DNA of 64,000 bases, from contig NZ_JACHMQ010000001.1 in assembly GCF_014208105.1 (NCBI RefSeq), positions 7,440,001 through 7,504,000 of the forward strand, read 5' to 3'. The translations under genes were made by a program, and so were the position numbers. Positions 16,313 through 24,863 of this stretch are shown in pieces (positions within the stretch are counted from its first letter, which is position 1; each line of letters starts with the position of its first letter). The stretch comes from Actinomadura coerulea. GTDB taxonomy: Bacteria; Actinomycetota; Actinomycetes; Streptosporangiales; Streptosporangiaceae. The notes under the pieces are model-generated. The model had not been told where the DNA came from, searched no databases, and was given only the letters and a program-made list of their open reading frames with translations.

Positions 16313-17218
16313 ATGGGGGACACCAGGGGCCTGCTCGGGCCCGCGGACGTGCGGGAGCTGGCCGGGCGGCTCGGCATCAGGCCGACGAAGACGCTCGGGC
16401 AGAACTTCGTCATCGACGCCAACACCGTCCGGCGCATCGTCCGGGCCGCCGAGCTGGACCCCGATGACGTCGTGATCGAGGTCGGTCCCGGGCTCGGGTC
16501 GCTGACGCTGGCGCTGCTGCCGCGGGTGCGGCGGGTCGTCGCCGTGGAGATCGATCCGGCGCTGGCCGCCGAGCTGCCGGCCACGGCCGCCGCCCGGGAG
16601 CCGGACCTCGCGGAACGGCTGGAGGTCGTGCGCGACGACGCGATGAGGATCGCGGAGGTGCCGGGGCCCGCGCCGACGGCGCTCGTGGCGAACCTGCCCT
16701 ACAACGTCGCCGTCCCCGTCGTGCTGCACCTGCTGGCCACGCTGCCGTCGCTGCGGTCCGCGCTGGTGATGGTGCAGGCCGAGGTCGCCGACCGGATGGT
16801 CGCCGCGCCCGGCTCCAAGATCTACGGGGTGCCGTCGGTGAAGCTCGCCTGGTACGGGGAGGCGCGGCGGGCCGGGGCCGTCGGGCGCGCCGTGTTCTGG
16901 CCCGCGCCGAACGTCGACTCCGGGCTCGTGGCGTTCACCCGCCGGGACCCGCCGCCGACCGGGGCGTCCCGGCGGGAGGTGTTCGCCGTGGTCGACGCCG
17001 CGTTCGCGCAGCGCCGCAAGACGCTGCGCGCGGCCCTCGCCGGATGGGCCGGGTCGGCGGCCGCCGCCGAGGAGGCGCTGCGCGCCGCGGGCGTCGACCC
17101 GCGGACCCGGGGCGAAGCGCTGGACGTGGCCGCCTTCGCCCGGATTGCCGAGTATGGTCCTTCTCGCCGGGGTGATCACTCTCGAACCCCCGAGGCGAGG
17201 GCTCCCCGCGGGGGATGA
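16313..17218 (+). CDS. rsmA: 16S rRNA dimethyladenosine transferase RsmA/KsgA
   Basis: RsmA dimethylates A1518 and A1519 near the 3' end of 16S rRNA. The 301-residue protein has PTKTLGQNFVID, the SAM motif VIEVGPGLGSLTLAL, the acidic VAVEIDPALAAEL and the catalytic NLPYNV. FWPAPNVDSGLVAF and FAQRRKTLRAAL follow in the C-terminal domain. ATG 16313 is chosen because AGGGGAG lies about 9 bases upstream; ATG 16292 is possible. The open frame extends back to 15314 but that part is rpfB shadow. The C-terminal Arg/Pro-rich 17 residues have no family counterpart. It normally adjoins ispE, but here a GH26-like gene intervenes. Confidence 0.96.
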   Translation: MGDTRGLLGPADVRELAGRLGIRPTKTLGQNFVIDANTVRRIVRAAELDPDDVVIEVGPGLGSLTLALLPRVRRVVAVEIDPALAAELPATAAAREPDLAERLEVVRDDAMRIAEVPGPAPTALVANLPYNVAVPVVLHLLATLPSLRSALVMVQAEVADRMVAAPGSKIYGVPSVKLAWYGEARRAGAVGRAVFWPAPNVDSGLVAFTRRDPPPTGASRREVFAVVDAAFAQRRKTLRAALAGWAGSAAAAEEALRAAGVDPRTRGEALDVAAFARIAEYGPSRRGDHSRTPEARAPRGG

Positions 17219-17247
17219 GACAGCATCAGTACTAGCCGGAGGTCGAT

Positions 17248-18375
17248 GTGAAGGCGCGTTCGCGGGCGGCGCGGACCCGGATGCCGGTCGTGGGGACGGC
17301 CCTGCTCGCGATCGCGGGCGTGGTCGCCACGGTCGCGGCGGGCTGCGGGGGCGGCGCCGGCGCGGCACCCAAGATCACGACGACGGCGCGGGCGGGCGTG
17401 GCGCCGGTCCCGCCGGAGCAGGGGGCCTACTTCGGGGCGTGGGTGCCGGAGGGCGGCGGCACGCCGTCCGCCTCCGCCTCGCCGTCGGAGTCGCCGTCGG
17501 ACTCCGGCTCGCCGTCGGACTCCGGCTCGCCGTCGGAGTCGCCGTCCGGGAAGGACGCCGGCAAGCCGGGCATGGCGCCCGTCGCCGGCTTCGAGCAGCG
17601 GCTCGGCCGCCGGCTCGACATCGTGCAGAGCTACCGCGGCTGGAAGAGCGACTTTCCCGGCGGGCTGGAGAAGTCCGTCGCCGACGGCGACCGCTACCTG
17701 CTGCTGACCTGGGACGGCGGTGACGCCCGCGAGATCGTCCAGGGCGAGCACGACGACCTGATCGCCAAGCGCGCCCGCGCCGTCAAGGCCCTCGGCAAGC
17801 CCGTGTTCCTGCGCTGGTCGCGGGACATGGACAAGTCGTCCGAGCAGAAGCGCGTCCACTCGGCGGCCGACTTCACCGCCGCGTGGAAGCACCTGCGGGA
17901 GATCTTCAAGCGGGAGAACGTCGACAACGTCGCCTGGGTGTGGTGCCCCACGGCCCGCGGCTTCAACGGCGCGAACGCGGGCTCCTACTACCCCGGCGAC
18001 GACCAGGTCGACTGGATCTGCGCCGACGCCCAGCCCGGCGCCGACTACGACTACCGCGACCTGTCGGAGGCGCTGAAGCTGTTCACGGAGTGGGCCCGGG
18101 GACGCCACAAGCCCATCATGATCGCCGAGTTCGGGGTTCCGAAGTCCTACGGCCCGCGCCGCGCCGAGTGGCTGCGCGAGGCCGCCAAGACTCTGCAGGA
18201 CCCGCAGGTCAAGGCCGTCGTCTACTTCAACTCAGACGAGCAGGCGAAGAACGCCCGCGACAGGCGCCGCTCCTACTCGGTGACCGGCGACACGCACGCG
18301 ATCTCGGCGCTGCGCGAACTCGCCACCACCCCGTACTTCAACCCTCGCAACCTCCCCGTCACCAGCGGCGGCTGA
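17248..18375 (+). CDS. GH26-like lipoprotein with altered acid/base motif
   Basis: The 375-residue protein has a lipobox (VAAGC, Cys33), a Ser/Pro/Glu/Asp linker built of short repeats (about 73-102) and a C-terminal TIM-barrel region resembling glycoside hydrolase family 26. The nucleophile position is kept in PIMIAEFGVP (Glu294). The usual acid/base HEMN-type motif is instead FLRWSRDMDK (Arg192-Asp193), with Asp replacing Glu. It may be a weak hydrolase or a sugar-binding pseudoenzyme (inference). GTG 17248 follows GGAGG at 17238-17242. It sits 29 bp after rsmA and 21 bp before ispE, so it is probably co-transcribed with them. Confidence 0.8.
   Translation: MKARSRAARTRMPVVGTALLAIAGVVATVAAGCGGGAGAAPKITTTARAGVAPVPPEQGAYFGAWVPEGGGTPSASASPSESPSDSGSPSDSGSPSESPSGKDAGKPGMAPVAGFEQRLGRRLDIVQSYRGWKSDFPGGLEKSVADGDRYLLLTWDGGDAREIVQGEHDDLIAKRARAVKALGKPVFLRWSRDMDKSSEQKRVHSAADFTAAWKHLREIFKRENVDNVAWVWCPTARGFNGANAGSYYPGDDQVDWICADAQPGADYDYRDLSEALKLFTEWARGRHKPIMIAEFGVPKSYGPRRAEWLREAAKTLQDPQVKAVVYFNSDEQAKNARDRRRSYSVTGDTHAISALRELATTPYFNPRNLPVTSGG
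17493..17528 (+). repeat. Tandem 18-bp Ser/Pro-coding repeat in lipoprotein linker
   Basis: GCCGTCGGACTCCGGCTC occurs twice in perfect tandem. It is flanked on both sides by a shorter GCCGTCGGAGTC variant (17481-17492 and 17529-17540). The unit encodes PSDSGS and builds the extended linker between the lipid anchor and the GH26-like domain. In-frame copy changes would alter only linker length. Confidence 0.8.
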
Positions 18376-18396
18376 GGGTCCCGTAGGGTTTCGCGA

Positions 18397-19326
18397 GTGA
18401 GCGCAGTGACGGTGCGGGTCCCCGCCAAGGTGAACCTCCAGTTGGGCGTCGGGCCGATCCGCGACGACGGTTACCACGACCTCGTCAACGTGTTCCACGC
18501 CGTGTCCCTGTTCGACGAGGTCACGGCCGAGCCCGCCGAGCGGCTGGCGGTGGAGGTCCGGGCGGCGCCGCACTCGCGGGTCGCGGTCGGCGGCGTCCCC
18601 ACCGGCGAGGACAACCTCGCCGCCAGGGCGGCCCGGCTCGTGGCCGCGCGCCTCGGCGTCGAGACGGCCGTGAAGCTCTCGATCCGCAAGGCGATCCCGG
18701 TCGCGGGGGGCATGGCGGGCGGTAGCGCCGACGCCGCCGCCGCACTCGTCGCGTGCGCCCGGCTCTGGGACGACCGCGAGGAGCCCGCGCTCACCCGCGA
18801 CGACCTCATGGAGCTCGGCGGGGACCTCGGCAGCGACGTCCCGTTCGCCGTCCTCGGCGGCACGGCCGTCGGCGTCGGGCGCGGGGAGCGGCTCACCCCC
18901 GCCCTCACCCGCGGCACCTTCCACTGGGTGTTCGCCACCGCCGACGGCGGCCTGTCCACGCCCGCCGTCTACGGCGAGTGCGACCGGCTCCGCCTGGCGG
19001 CGGGGGAGGCCGCCGCCTGGCCGACCGTGTCCGAGGCGCTGATGACCGCGCTCGCCACCGGGGACGCCAAGGCCCTCGGCGCCGCGCTGTCCAACGACCT
19101 GGAGCCCGCCGCGCTGTCGCTGCGCCCGTCGCTGCGCCGCACGCTCGACACCGGCCGCGACCTCGGCGCGATCGGGGCGCTCGTCTCCGGTTCCGGTCCC
19201 ACGTGCGCGTTCCTCGCCGAGACCGACGAGGACGCCGCCGAGCTCGCGGACGCGCTGGACTCGGCCGGCGTCGCGGAGCAGATCGTCAGGGCCTCCGGAC
19301 CCGTCCCCGGGGCCACAATCGTCTGA
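18397..19326 (+). CDS. ispE: 4-(cytidine-5'-diphospho)-2-C-methyl-D-erythritol kinase
   Basis: IspE phosphorylates CDP-methylerythritol in the MEP isoprenoid pathway, which supplies polyprenyl carriers that the many glycosyltransferases here need. The 309-residue GHMP kinase has VRVPAKVNLQLGVGP with DGYHDLVNVFHAV at the N-terminus, the ATP-loop PVAGGMAGGSADAAAAL, and GALVSGSGPTCAFL near the end. GTG 18397 is used; the ribosome binding site is weak. The rsmA...ispE order is the conserved actinobacterial one. Confidence 0.96.
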   Translation: MSAVTVRVPAKVNLQLGVGPIRDDGYHDLVNVFHAVSLFDEVTAEPAERLAVEVRAAPHSRVAVGGVPTGEDNLAARAARLVAARLGVETAVKLSIRKAIPVAGGMAGGSADAAAALVACARLWDDREEPALTRDDLMELGGDLGSDVPFAVLGGTAVGVGRGERLTPALTRGTFHWVFATADGGLSTPAVYGECDRLRLAAGEAAAWPTVSEALMTALATGDAKALGAALSNDLEPAALSLRPSLRRTLDTGRDLGAIGALVSGSGPTCAFLAETDEDAAELADALDSAGVAEQIVRASGPVPGATIV

Positions 19327-19454
19327 CGGGACGGTGGGACACCCCTGTCCCGGTAGCTGCCATCGTCACACAAGCGAACCCCGGCGTCGCGGAGCGCGTC
19401 TTCTATCCGTGACACCGGTTCCTCCGGGACTGACCCGACCGGCGAGGTGGAGCG

Positions 19455-19697
19455 ATGACGTACCTGTCCGGGATGCTGAGCCTCGTGGCGATCGTCGTGA
19501 TGGCGACGCTCGTCCTGCTGGCGGTGCGCCGCGACCGGGCTCTGCGCCGCAACGCCCCTGACAAGGTGGTGGCGGCCGCCTCGGGCATGGGCTCCGTGCC
19601 GGGTCCCGCCGTGCCGGGCCCCGGGGGCGCGGGCCCCGCCGTGCCGGGGCCCGTGGCGCCCGGCTCCGTGGTGCCGGGGGAGGCGGGCGGGCAGTAG
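19455..19697 (+). CDS. Small single-pass membrane protein, Pro/Gly-rich tail
   Basis: This 80-residue protein has one N-terminal hydrophobic segment (about 5-25, SLVAIVVMATLVLLAV), a basic stretch (RRDRALRR) and a C-terminal half of repeated PGP/VPGP/APG units. GAGGTGGAG lies upstream of ATG 19455. No known family is recognised. It precedes another small membrane protein of similar plan on the same strand, and the two may belong together. Confidence 0.65.
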   Translation: MTYLSGMLSLVAIVVMATLVLLAVRRDRALRRNAPDKVVAAASGMGSVPGPAVPGPGGAGPAVPGPVAPGSVVPGEAGGQ

Positions 19698-19769
19698 GCT
19701 CGCCGCGCGGCCGGGACGCGCGGCCGCCATCGACCGGTCCGCCCCCCGCGATTGTCGGAACAGAGCGAA

Positions 19770-20225
19770 ATGGCCTTTCTTGGCATGTTGACCCCCTTCA
19801 TACTCCTGCTCCTGCTCCTGGTCGTCGTCGGCGTGGTGGTGCTCGTAGCGGTCCTCGCCGCGAACTCGTCGAAGGGCAAGAACTCCGGCGCGGCGTACGG
19901 GCCGCCCGGCGCCCTCTACCCGCCGCAGCCGCCCGGCCAGTACGGGCAGCCCGGTCAGTACGGGCAGCCCGGCCAGTACGGGCAGCCCGGTCAGTACGGG
20001 CAGCCCGGTCAGTACGGGCAGCCGGGCCAGCCCGGTCAGTACGGGCAGCCGGGCCAGCCCGGTCAGTACGGGCAGCCGGGTCAGTACGGGCAGCCGGGTC
20101 AGCCGGGTCAGCCGGGTCAGCCGGGTCAGTACGGGCAACCCGATCAGCCCGGTCAGTACGGGCAACCCGATCAGCCGGATCGGCCGGAGCAGCCCGGGCC
20201 CTCGGGCATGGCGCCCCCGAACTGA
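19770..20225 (+). CDS. Single-pass membrane protein with GQYGQP repeats
   Basis: The 151-residue protein has one strongly hydrophobic helix near the N-terminus (FILLLLLLVVVGVVVLVAVL), a short basic region, then about 85 residues of near-perfect GQYGQP/GQP repeats ending in PDQP-type units. Such Gln/Tyr/Pro/Gly-rich tails are low-complexity and probably disordered, on one face of the membrane. ATG 19770 is preferred; a TTG at 19752 is in frame. Function unknown. Confidence 0.7.
   Translation: MAFLGMLTPFILLLLLLVVVGVVVLVAVLAANSSKGKNSGAAYGPPGALYPPQPPGQYGQPGQYGQPGQYGQPGQYGQPGQYGQPGQPGQYGQPGQPGQYGQPGQYGQPGQPGQPGQPGQYGQPDQPGQYGQPDQPDRPEQPGPSGMAPPN
19935..20178 (+). repeat. Coding tandem repeat (18-bp GQYGQP unit, with 9-bp GQP variants)
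   Basis: About 240 bp consist of an 18-base unit GGYCAGTACGGGCAGCCS and shortened 9-base units GGYCAGCCS in mixed order. The first part is almost perfectly tandem. Third-base changes are few, suggesting recent slippage or recombination. It lies wholly within the gene at 19770 and is not a CRISPR array, because there are no unique spacers. Confidence 0.9.
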
Positions 20226-20276
20226 TCGTCCGGGCGGGGCGCGCCGTTCGGGCGGTGCCCTACGCTTGAAGGCGCC

Positions 20277-22040
20277 GTGAATCTGATCAATCTTGAGAAC
20301 GTCGCCAAGGCCTACGGGCCCCAGCCGCTGCTCGACGCCGTGTCCCTCGGCCTGGACGAGGGCGACCGCGTCGGCGTCGTCGGCCGCAATGGCGGCGGCA
20401 AGAGCACCCTCGTGTCCGTCCTCGCCCGGGAGACCGAACCCGACGACGGGCGCGTCACGCACGCGCGCGGGATCCGGCTCGGCTACCTGACCCAGCGGGA
20501 CGCGTTCGCCGAGAACGCGACCGTCCGGTCCGTGGTGGTGGGCGACCGCGCCGAGCACGAGTGGGCGGGCGACGTCCGCGTCCGCGAGATCCTCGGCGGC
20601 CTGCTCGCCGACCTCGACCTGGACGCGCCGCTCGCCGGCATGTCCGGCGGGGAGCGCCGCCGCGTCGCGCTGGCCCGGCTGCTGGTCCCCGAGTCCGACC
20701 TGCTCCTGCTGGACGAGCCCACCAACCACCTCGACATCGAGGCGATCGACTGGCTGGCCCGGCACCTCAGGGCCCGCAAGGTCGCGCTGCTCGTCGTCAC
20801 CCACGACCGCTGGTTCCTGGACGAGGTCACCGACCGCACGTGGGAGGTCGTCGACGGGCGCGTCGAACGCTACGAGGGCGGCTACTCCGCCTACGTCCTC
20901 GCCAAGGCCGAGCGCTCCCGGATCGCCGCCGCCACCGAGGCCAAGCGGCAGAACCTGCTCCGCAAGGAACTGGCGTGGCTGCGCCGCGGCCCGCAGGCGC
21001 GCACGTCCAAGCCCAAGTTCCGGGTGGACGCCGCGCAGGCCCTCATCGCCGACGAGCCGCCGGCGCGCGACGCGGTGGAGCTGACCCGGTTCGCGACCGC
21101 GCGGCTCGGCAAGACCGTCTACGACATCGAGGACGTCAGCGTCCGCCTCGGCGACCGCGACCTGTTCCAGCGCATGACGTGGCGGCTCGGCCCGGGCGAC
21201 CGGGTCGGCCTCGTCGGCGTCAACGGCAGCGGCAAGAGCACCCTGCTGCGCCTTCTCGACGGCTCCGTCCGGCCGGTCTCCGGAACGGTCGTGCAGGGCA
21301 AGACCGTCCAGCTCGCGCACCTGTCGCAGAACCTGGAGGAGCTCGACCCGGCCCGGCGCGTCCTGGAGTCGGTCGAGGAGATCCGCCGCCGCATCACCGT
21401 CGGCAAGCGCGAGTGGACCGCGAGCCAGCTCCTCGAACGGCTCGGCTTCGCGGGCGACCGGCAGTGGACGCCCGTCGGCGACCTGTCCGGCGGTGAGCGC
21501 CGCCGCCTGCAGCTGCTGCGCCTCCTGATGGCCGAGCCGAACGTCCTCCTCCTGGACGAGCCCACCAACGACCTCGACATCGAGACCCTCACCGAGGTCG
21601 AGGACCTCCTGGACGGATGGCCCGGGACGCTCGTCGTCGTCAGCCACGACCGCTACTTCCTGGAGCGCATCACCGACCACGTCGTCGCGCTGCTCGGCGA
21701 CGGCCGCGTGTCGCTGCTGCCCGGCGGCGTCGACGAGTACCTCGAACGGCGCGCCGCCGGAACCGCGCCCAAGCCCGGCGCGGTCCGGGACGAGCCCGCC
21801 CCGGCGGCCCCGAAGCCCAAGGCGGGCGGCCAGGACTGGAAGGCCCGCAAGGAGCTCGACCGCCTCGAACGCCGCCTGGAGAAGCTCGCCGGGCAGCAGG
21901 CCGCCCTCCACGAGCAGCTCGCCGCGCACGCCACCGACTACGCCAAGCTCCAGGAGCTGGACGCCCGGCTCAAGGAGATCCAGGCCGAGGCCGCCGGCGT
22001 CGAGGAGGAGTGGCTCATGCTCGCCGAGGATCTCGGTTAG
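20277..22040 (+). CDS. ABC-F family ATP-binding protein (Uup/TlrC-like)
   Basis: The 587-residue soluble protein has two ABC ATPase domains and no membrane helices. Walker A motifs are GRNGGGKST (about residue 38) and GVNGSGKST (about 320). Signatures are MSGGERRRVAL and LSGGERRRLQL, and Walker B motifs LLLLDEPTNHLDIE and VLLLDEPTNDLDIE, each followed by a switch His. The C-terminal 75 residues (KARKELDRLERRLEKL...) form a coiled coil as in Uup. ABC-F proteins act on ribosomes or, for Uup, nucleic-acid intermediates. GTG 20277 follows GAAGG. No antibiotic-resistance role can be claimed. Confidence 0.93.
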   Translation: MNLINLENVAKAYGPQPLLDAVSLGLDEGDRVGVVGRNGGGKSTLVSVLARETEPDDGRVTHARGIRLGYLTQRDAFAENATVRSVVVGDRAEHEWAGDVRVREILGGLLADLDLDAPLAGMSGGERRRVALARLLVPESDLLLLDEPTNHLDIEAIDWLARHLRARKVALLVVTHDRWFLDEVTDRTWEVVDGRVERYEGGYSAYVLAKAERSRIAAATEAKRQNLLRKELAWLRRGPQARTSKPKFRVDAAQALIADEPPARDAVELTRFATARLGKTVYDIEDVSVRLGDRDLFQRMTWRLGPGDRVGLVGVNGSGKSTLLRLLDGSVRPVSGTVVQGKTVQLAHLSQNLEELDPARRVLESVEEIRRRITVGKREWTASQLLERLGFAGDRQWTPVGDLSGGERRRLQLLRLLMAEPNVLLLDEPTNDLDIETLTEVEDLLDGWPGTLVVVSHDRYFLERITDHVVALLGDGRVSLLPGGVDEYLERRAAGTAPKPGAVRDEPAPAAPKPKAGGQDWKARKELDRLERRLEKLAGQQAALHEQLAAHATDYAKLQELDARLKEIQAEAAGVEEEWLMLAEDLG

Positions 22041-22086
22041 CAGGACGTTCATGGCGGTTCGCGGGCGCACCGGGCATCATCCCTGA

Positions 22087-23214
22087 ATGACGACCTGGAT
22101 CATCAGGACGGGCGAGCCGGGCGAAGGCCCGCGCCTCGCCGTCAAGGACGCGATCGACGTCGCGGGGCTGCCCACCACGGCGGGCTGCCGGGCCGTCGCC
22201 GAGCGTGCCGAGCCCGCCGCCGCGGACGCGCCCGCCGTCGCGTCCGCCCGCGCGCAGGGCGCCCGCATCGCCGGGAAGACCAACCTGAACGAGCTGTGCA
22301 TGGCCGCGGACGGCGTCAACCCCTGGTCGGGAACGCCGGTGAACCCGCTCGACCCGTCGCGGGTGCCGGGCGGCTCCTCCAGCGGCTCCGCCGTGGCCGT
22401 CGCCACCGGCGAGGCCGACGTCGCCTTCGGGACCGACACCTCCGGGTCGATCCGCATCCCGGCCGCCTGCTGCGGCATCGCGGGCCTGAAGACCACGAAC
22501 GGCCGAGTCTCCCTGGACGGCGTGCACCCGCTGTCGCCGACGCTGGACGTCGTCGGGCCGATGGGCCGCGACGTCGCCGCCGTCGTGCTCGGGATGCGCC
22601 TGCTCGAACCCGGCTTCACGCCCGCCCCCTACGACCCGTCCATGACCGTCGCGCGCCTCCGCGCGGACGGCGTGGACCCGGCGGTCGACGCCGCCGTCGA
22701 CGACGCCCTGCGCCGCCTCGGCCCCTTCACCGAGGTCACGTCCGAGCACTACGCCGACGCCGCCATGGCCAACGGCCTCATCATCAGCGACGAGGCCCCG
22801 CGCTGGAACGGGCACCTCCTCACGGAGCCGGACCTGCTGAGCGGGCGCATCGCGCGCCGCATCCAGCACATGATCGACGTGTCGGGCGCCGGGTTGCTCG
22901 ACCGGGCGCTCGCCGTGCGGAAGGCGATCAGGGCCGAACTCGACGCGATCCTCGCCCGGCACACCGCGATCGCCCTCCCGGTCCTGACGTGCCTGCCCCC
23001 GGAGCCCGACGAGGCGGACGAGGCGGACGAGTCAGACCTCGTCCTCACATCGCTCGTGGGGCAGGCCAACGTCGCCGGGCTCCCCGCCTTCGCCCTGCCC
23101 GTTCCGGTGCCCGGCTCGCACCTGCCCGCGTCCGTCCAGCTCATCGGCCGAGCCGGCGGCGAAGAACACCTCTGCGCCCTCGCCGCCGCACTGGAAAGCG
23201 CCCTGACCCCGTAG
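22087..23214 (+). CDS. Amidase signature family hydrolase
   Basis: The 375-residue enzyme carries the Ser-cisSer-Lys triad motifs: LAVKDAIDVAGLPTT (Lys), PGGSSSGSAVAVATG (cis-Ser region) and FGTDTSGSIRIPAACCG (nucleophile Ser). It is shorter than GatA (about 480) and lacks gatB/gatC neighbours, so it is probably a stand-alone amidase or ureide hydrolase. The substrate is unknown. ATG 22087 lies 46 bp after the ABC-F stop. It converges on the tamR-type gene across a strong hairpin. Confidence 0.9.
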   Translation: MTTWIIRTGEPGEGPRLAVKDAIDVAGLPTTAGCRAVAERAEPAAADAPAVASARAQGARIAGKTNLNELCMAADGVNPWSGTPVNPLDPSRVPGGSSSGSAVAVATGEADVAFGTDTSGSIRIPAACCGIAGLKTTNGRVSLDGVHPLSPTLDVVGPMGRDVAAVVLGMRLLEPGFTPAPYDPSMTVARLRADGVDPAVDAAVDDALRRLGPFTEVTSEHYADAAMANGLIISDEAPRWNGHLLTEPDLLSGRIARRIQHMIDVSGAGLLDRALAVRKAIRAELDAILARHTAIALPVLTCLPPEPDEADEADESDLVLTSLVGQANVAGLPAFALPVPVPGSHLPASVQLIGRAGGEEHLCALAAALESALTP

Positions 23215-23426
23215 CCCTCTCGGACGTGCCACGCCCGAACGCTCTTGGAGTCAACGTGGACCGGGACCTGAGTCGGGGCGCGGGTCGGGCGGCCGGAAGG
23301 CGCTCTAGGCGCCTGGAGGTCGCACGACCCGCCGAGCCGGGCGACCGCAGCGCCACATCGCGAACCCGCACGGACACAACACACCCGCACTGTGGCGTGA
23401 GGATCGTCCGGCTCGTAACGGGGGTT

Positions 23427-23446
23427 CCAGGGGGTCGCTCCCCTGG
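23427..23446. terminator. Bidirectional terminator hairpin between amidase and marR
   Basis: CCAGGGG (23427-23433), a GTCGCT loop, and CCCCTGG (23440-23446) form a perfect 7-bp stem, 5 bp from the minus-strand MarR stop. The rest of the 236-bp gap (23215-23450) holds no recognisable gene. The wider GGGGGTTCCAGGGGG context is typical of transcription stops in GC-rich actinomycetes (inference). Confidence 0.65.
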
Positions 23447-23450
23447 GAGA

Positions 23451-23939
23451 TCACGCGTCGAAGGGGATGAGGAGGGTTCTCAGGAGGTCGGCCAGGGCTT
23501 CGCGCTGGTCGGGGGAGAGGCTCTCCAGGATCGCCTGCTCGCGGCCGAGCAGGTCGGCGAAGGCGGCGTCGACGCGGGTGAGGCCCGCGTCGGTGAGGCG
23601 GACCTGCACGCCGCGCTTGTCCTGCGGGTCGGGGTGCCGTTCGACCAGGCCCGCCGCCGCGAGCCGGTCGATGCGGTTCGTCATCGTGCCGGAGGTCACC
23701 AGGGTGGCGTGCAGGAGGCGGCCCGGGCTCAGCCGGTAGGGGGCGCCCGCCCGGCGCAGCGCGGTGAGCACGTCGAACTCCCACGGCTCCAGTCCGTGGT
23801 CGGCGAACACCGAGCGCCGGGCGCGGTCGAGGTGCCGGGCCAGCCGGGACACGCGGCTGAGGACCTGCAGCGGCCGGACGTCCAGGTCCGGGCGCTCGGT
23901 GTTCCACGCCTCGACCAGCCTGTCGACCTCATCGCGCAT
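23451..23939 (-). CDS. tamR: MarR-family regulator, TamR-like
   Basis: The 162-residue winged-helix protein has the MarR core (FDVLTALRRAGAPYRLSPG, SGTMTNRIDRLAAAGLV, DPQDKRGVQVRLT) and an N-terminal extension helix. In Streptomyces, the MarR protein TamR controls the trans-aconitate methyltransferase gene tam and responds to trans-aconitate, citrate and related acids. Here tam lies nearby at 24904. The palindrome TCTTGATATCGAGA sits 17 bp upstream of this gene, and two close relatives sit before tam. That shared operator supports the TamR assignment; ligand response is inferred. The CDS follows the patatin-like gene on the same strand by 43 bp. Confidence 0.82.
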   Translation of the reverse strand: MRDEVDRLVEAWNTERPDLDVRPLQVLSRVSRLARHLDRARRSVFADHGLEPWEFDVLTALRRAGAPYRLSPGRLLHATLVTSGTMTNRIDRLAAAGLVERHPDPQDKRGVQVRLTDAGLTRVDAAFADLLGREQAILESLSPDQREALADLLRTLLIPFDA

Positions 23940-23955
23940 GCCGCCACCCTACCTG

Positions 23956-23969
23956 TCTTGATATCGAGA
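23956..23969. promoter_or_regulatory. TamR-type operator (autoregulatory)
   Basis: TCTTGATATCGAGA is a 14-bp palindrome with one mismatched pair. It lies between the patatin stop and the marR start and matches the two sites before tam at 24864 and 24899. It is strikingly AT-rich for this genome. Confidence 0.75.
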
Positions 23970-23982
23970 AAGACGGGCGCGA

Positions 23983-24789
23983 TCAGCGGCGGGCGGGCAG
24001 TGCGGAGGCGATCCGCTCGGCCGCCTCCGGGGCCTGCCGGACCCCCTCGCGGTAGACGGGCGTCCAGCGCGAGCGGTCCCCGAGGTTCGGGCCGAACGCC
24101 TCCAGCGCCCGCGCGTCCGGGACGATCCGGACGTCGCCGCCGCCGCCCCGCATGTGGGGCATCGGCTCCACCACGACGAGCGGTCCGGCCCCCTTCGCCA
24201 GCTCCGCCTCCGACCATCCGGCGAACGCGCCGTCCAGGTAGCGGCGCCCGCCGATCGGCACCGGCTCGGCGAAGCCGGGGGCGGCGCTGCTCGCGGCCAC
24301 CGCCAGCGACAGCGGGACGCCGCTCGACGCGTCCCACAGCACCGGTTCGCCCGACACGGCGTCCACCCCGGTGACCAGCAACCGCGCGCCCGGCCACGTG
24401 TCGGTCCCGACCAGGTACCGCATGCTCGCGCGGTGGCGCTCGGCGGGCAGCGCGGCCGCGTCCAGGGCCAGCCGCCCGATCCGCCGCCTGGCCTCGTCCG
24501 GTGCGAGTCCCGGGGTGGCGCCCACCTCGAACACCCGCGCCATCACCGAGCCGTCCGCGGGCGCCGGGGGGCCGTCGCGCGGCGGAAGCTCCTCCAGTGC
24601 TGCCAGGTCCCTGCCCGTGGTGATCGCCGCGCCGGCGATGGCGCCCGCCGAGGTCCCGACGACCAGGCCCGCGCCCGCCGGGTCCACGCCCGCCTCGCGC
24701 AGTCCCGCCGCGAGGCCGATCAGCCACGCCGTTCCCACCGGTCCGCCCGGGCCCAGCGCCAGGGCCCATCCGCTCTCGTCGTCCGTCAT
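23983..24789 (-). CDS. Patatin-like phospholipase family protein
   Basis: The 268-residue protein shows the patatin Ser-Asp dyad. The glycine-rich oxyanion loop is LALGPGGPVGTAW, the nucleophile elbow VVGTSAGAIAGA (GxSxG) and the catalytic Asp lies in RYLDGAFAG. Patatin-like enzymes hydrolyse acyl esters of lipids. ATG 24789 is chosen; the frame is open to 24915 but that would overlap the tam operators and lacks family similarity. It sits between tam (divergent) and tamR (downstream, same strand), so it may share TamR control. It appears soluble, with no signal peptide. Confidence 0.85.
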   Translation of the reverse strand: MTDDESGWALALGPGGPVGTAWLIGLAAGLREAGVDPAGAGLVVGTSAGAIAGAAITTGRDLAALEELPPRDGPPAPADGSVMARVFEVGATPGLAPDEARRRIGRLALDAAALPAERHRASMRYLVGTDTWPGARLLVTGVDAVSGEPVLWDASSGVPLSLAVAASSAAPGFAEPVPIGGRRYLDGAFAGWSEAELAKGAGPLVVVEPMPHMRGGGGDVRIVPDARALEAFGPNLGDRSRWTPVYREGVRQAPEAAERIASALPARR

Positions 24790-24863
24790 GCCGGTGAGCC
24801 TAGGAGCGGCTTCGGCGGGGGCGCATCCGTCATGCGACCGGTCGCCGCGACACGCGCCAAGAT

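Noticed and set aside
19935..20178. CRISPR-like repeat array
   Set aside because: The repeats are in frame with a membrane protein, directly tandem and without unique spacers; no cas genes are nearby.
18969..22070. Minus-strand reading frame of about 1,030 codons opposite ispE and the ABC-F gene
   Set aside because: The plus strand encodes clear IspE and ABC-F motifs; the antisense product is repetitive Leu/Gly/Val shadow, partly mirroring the GQYGQP repeats.
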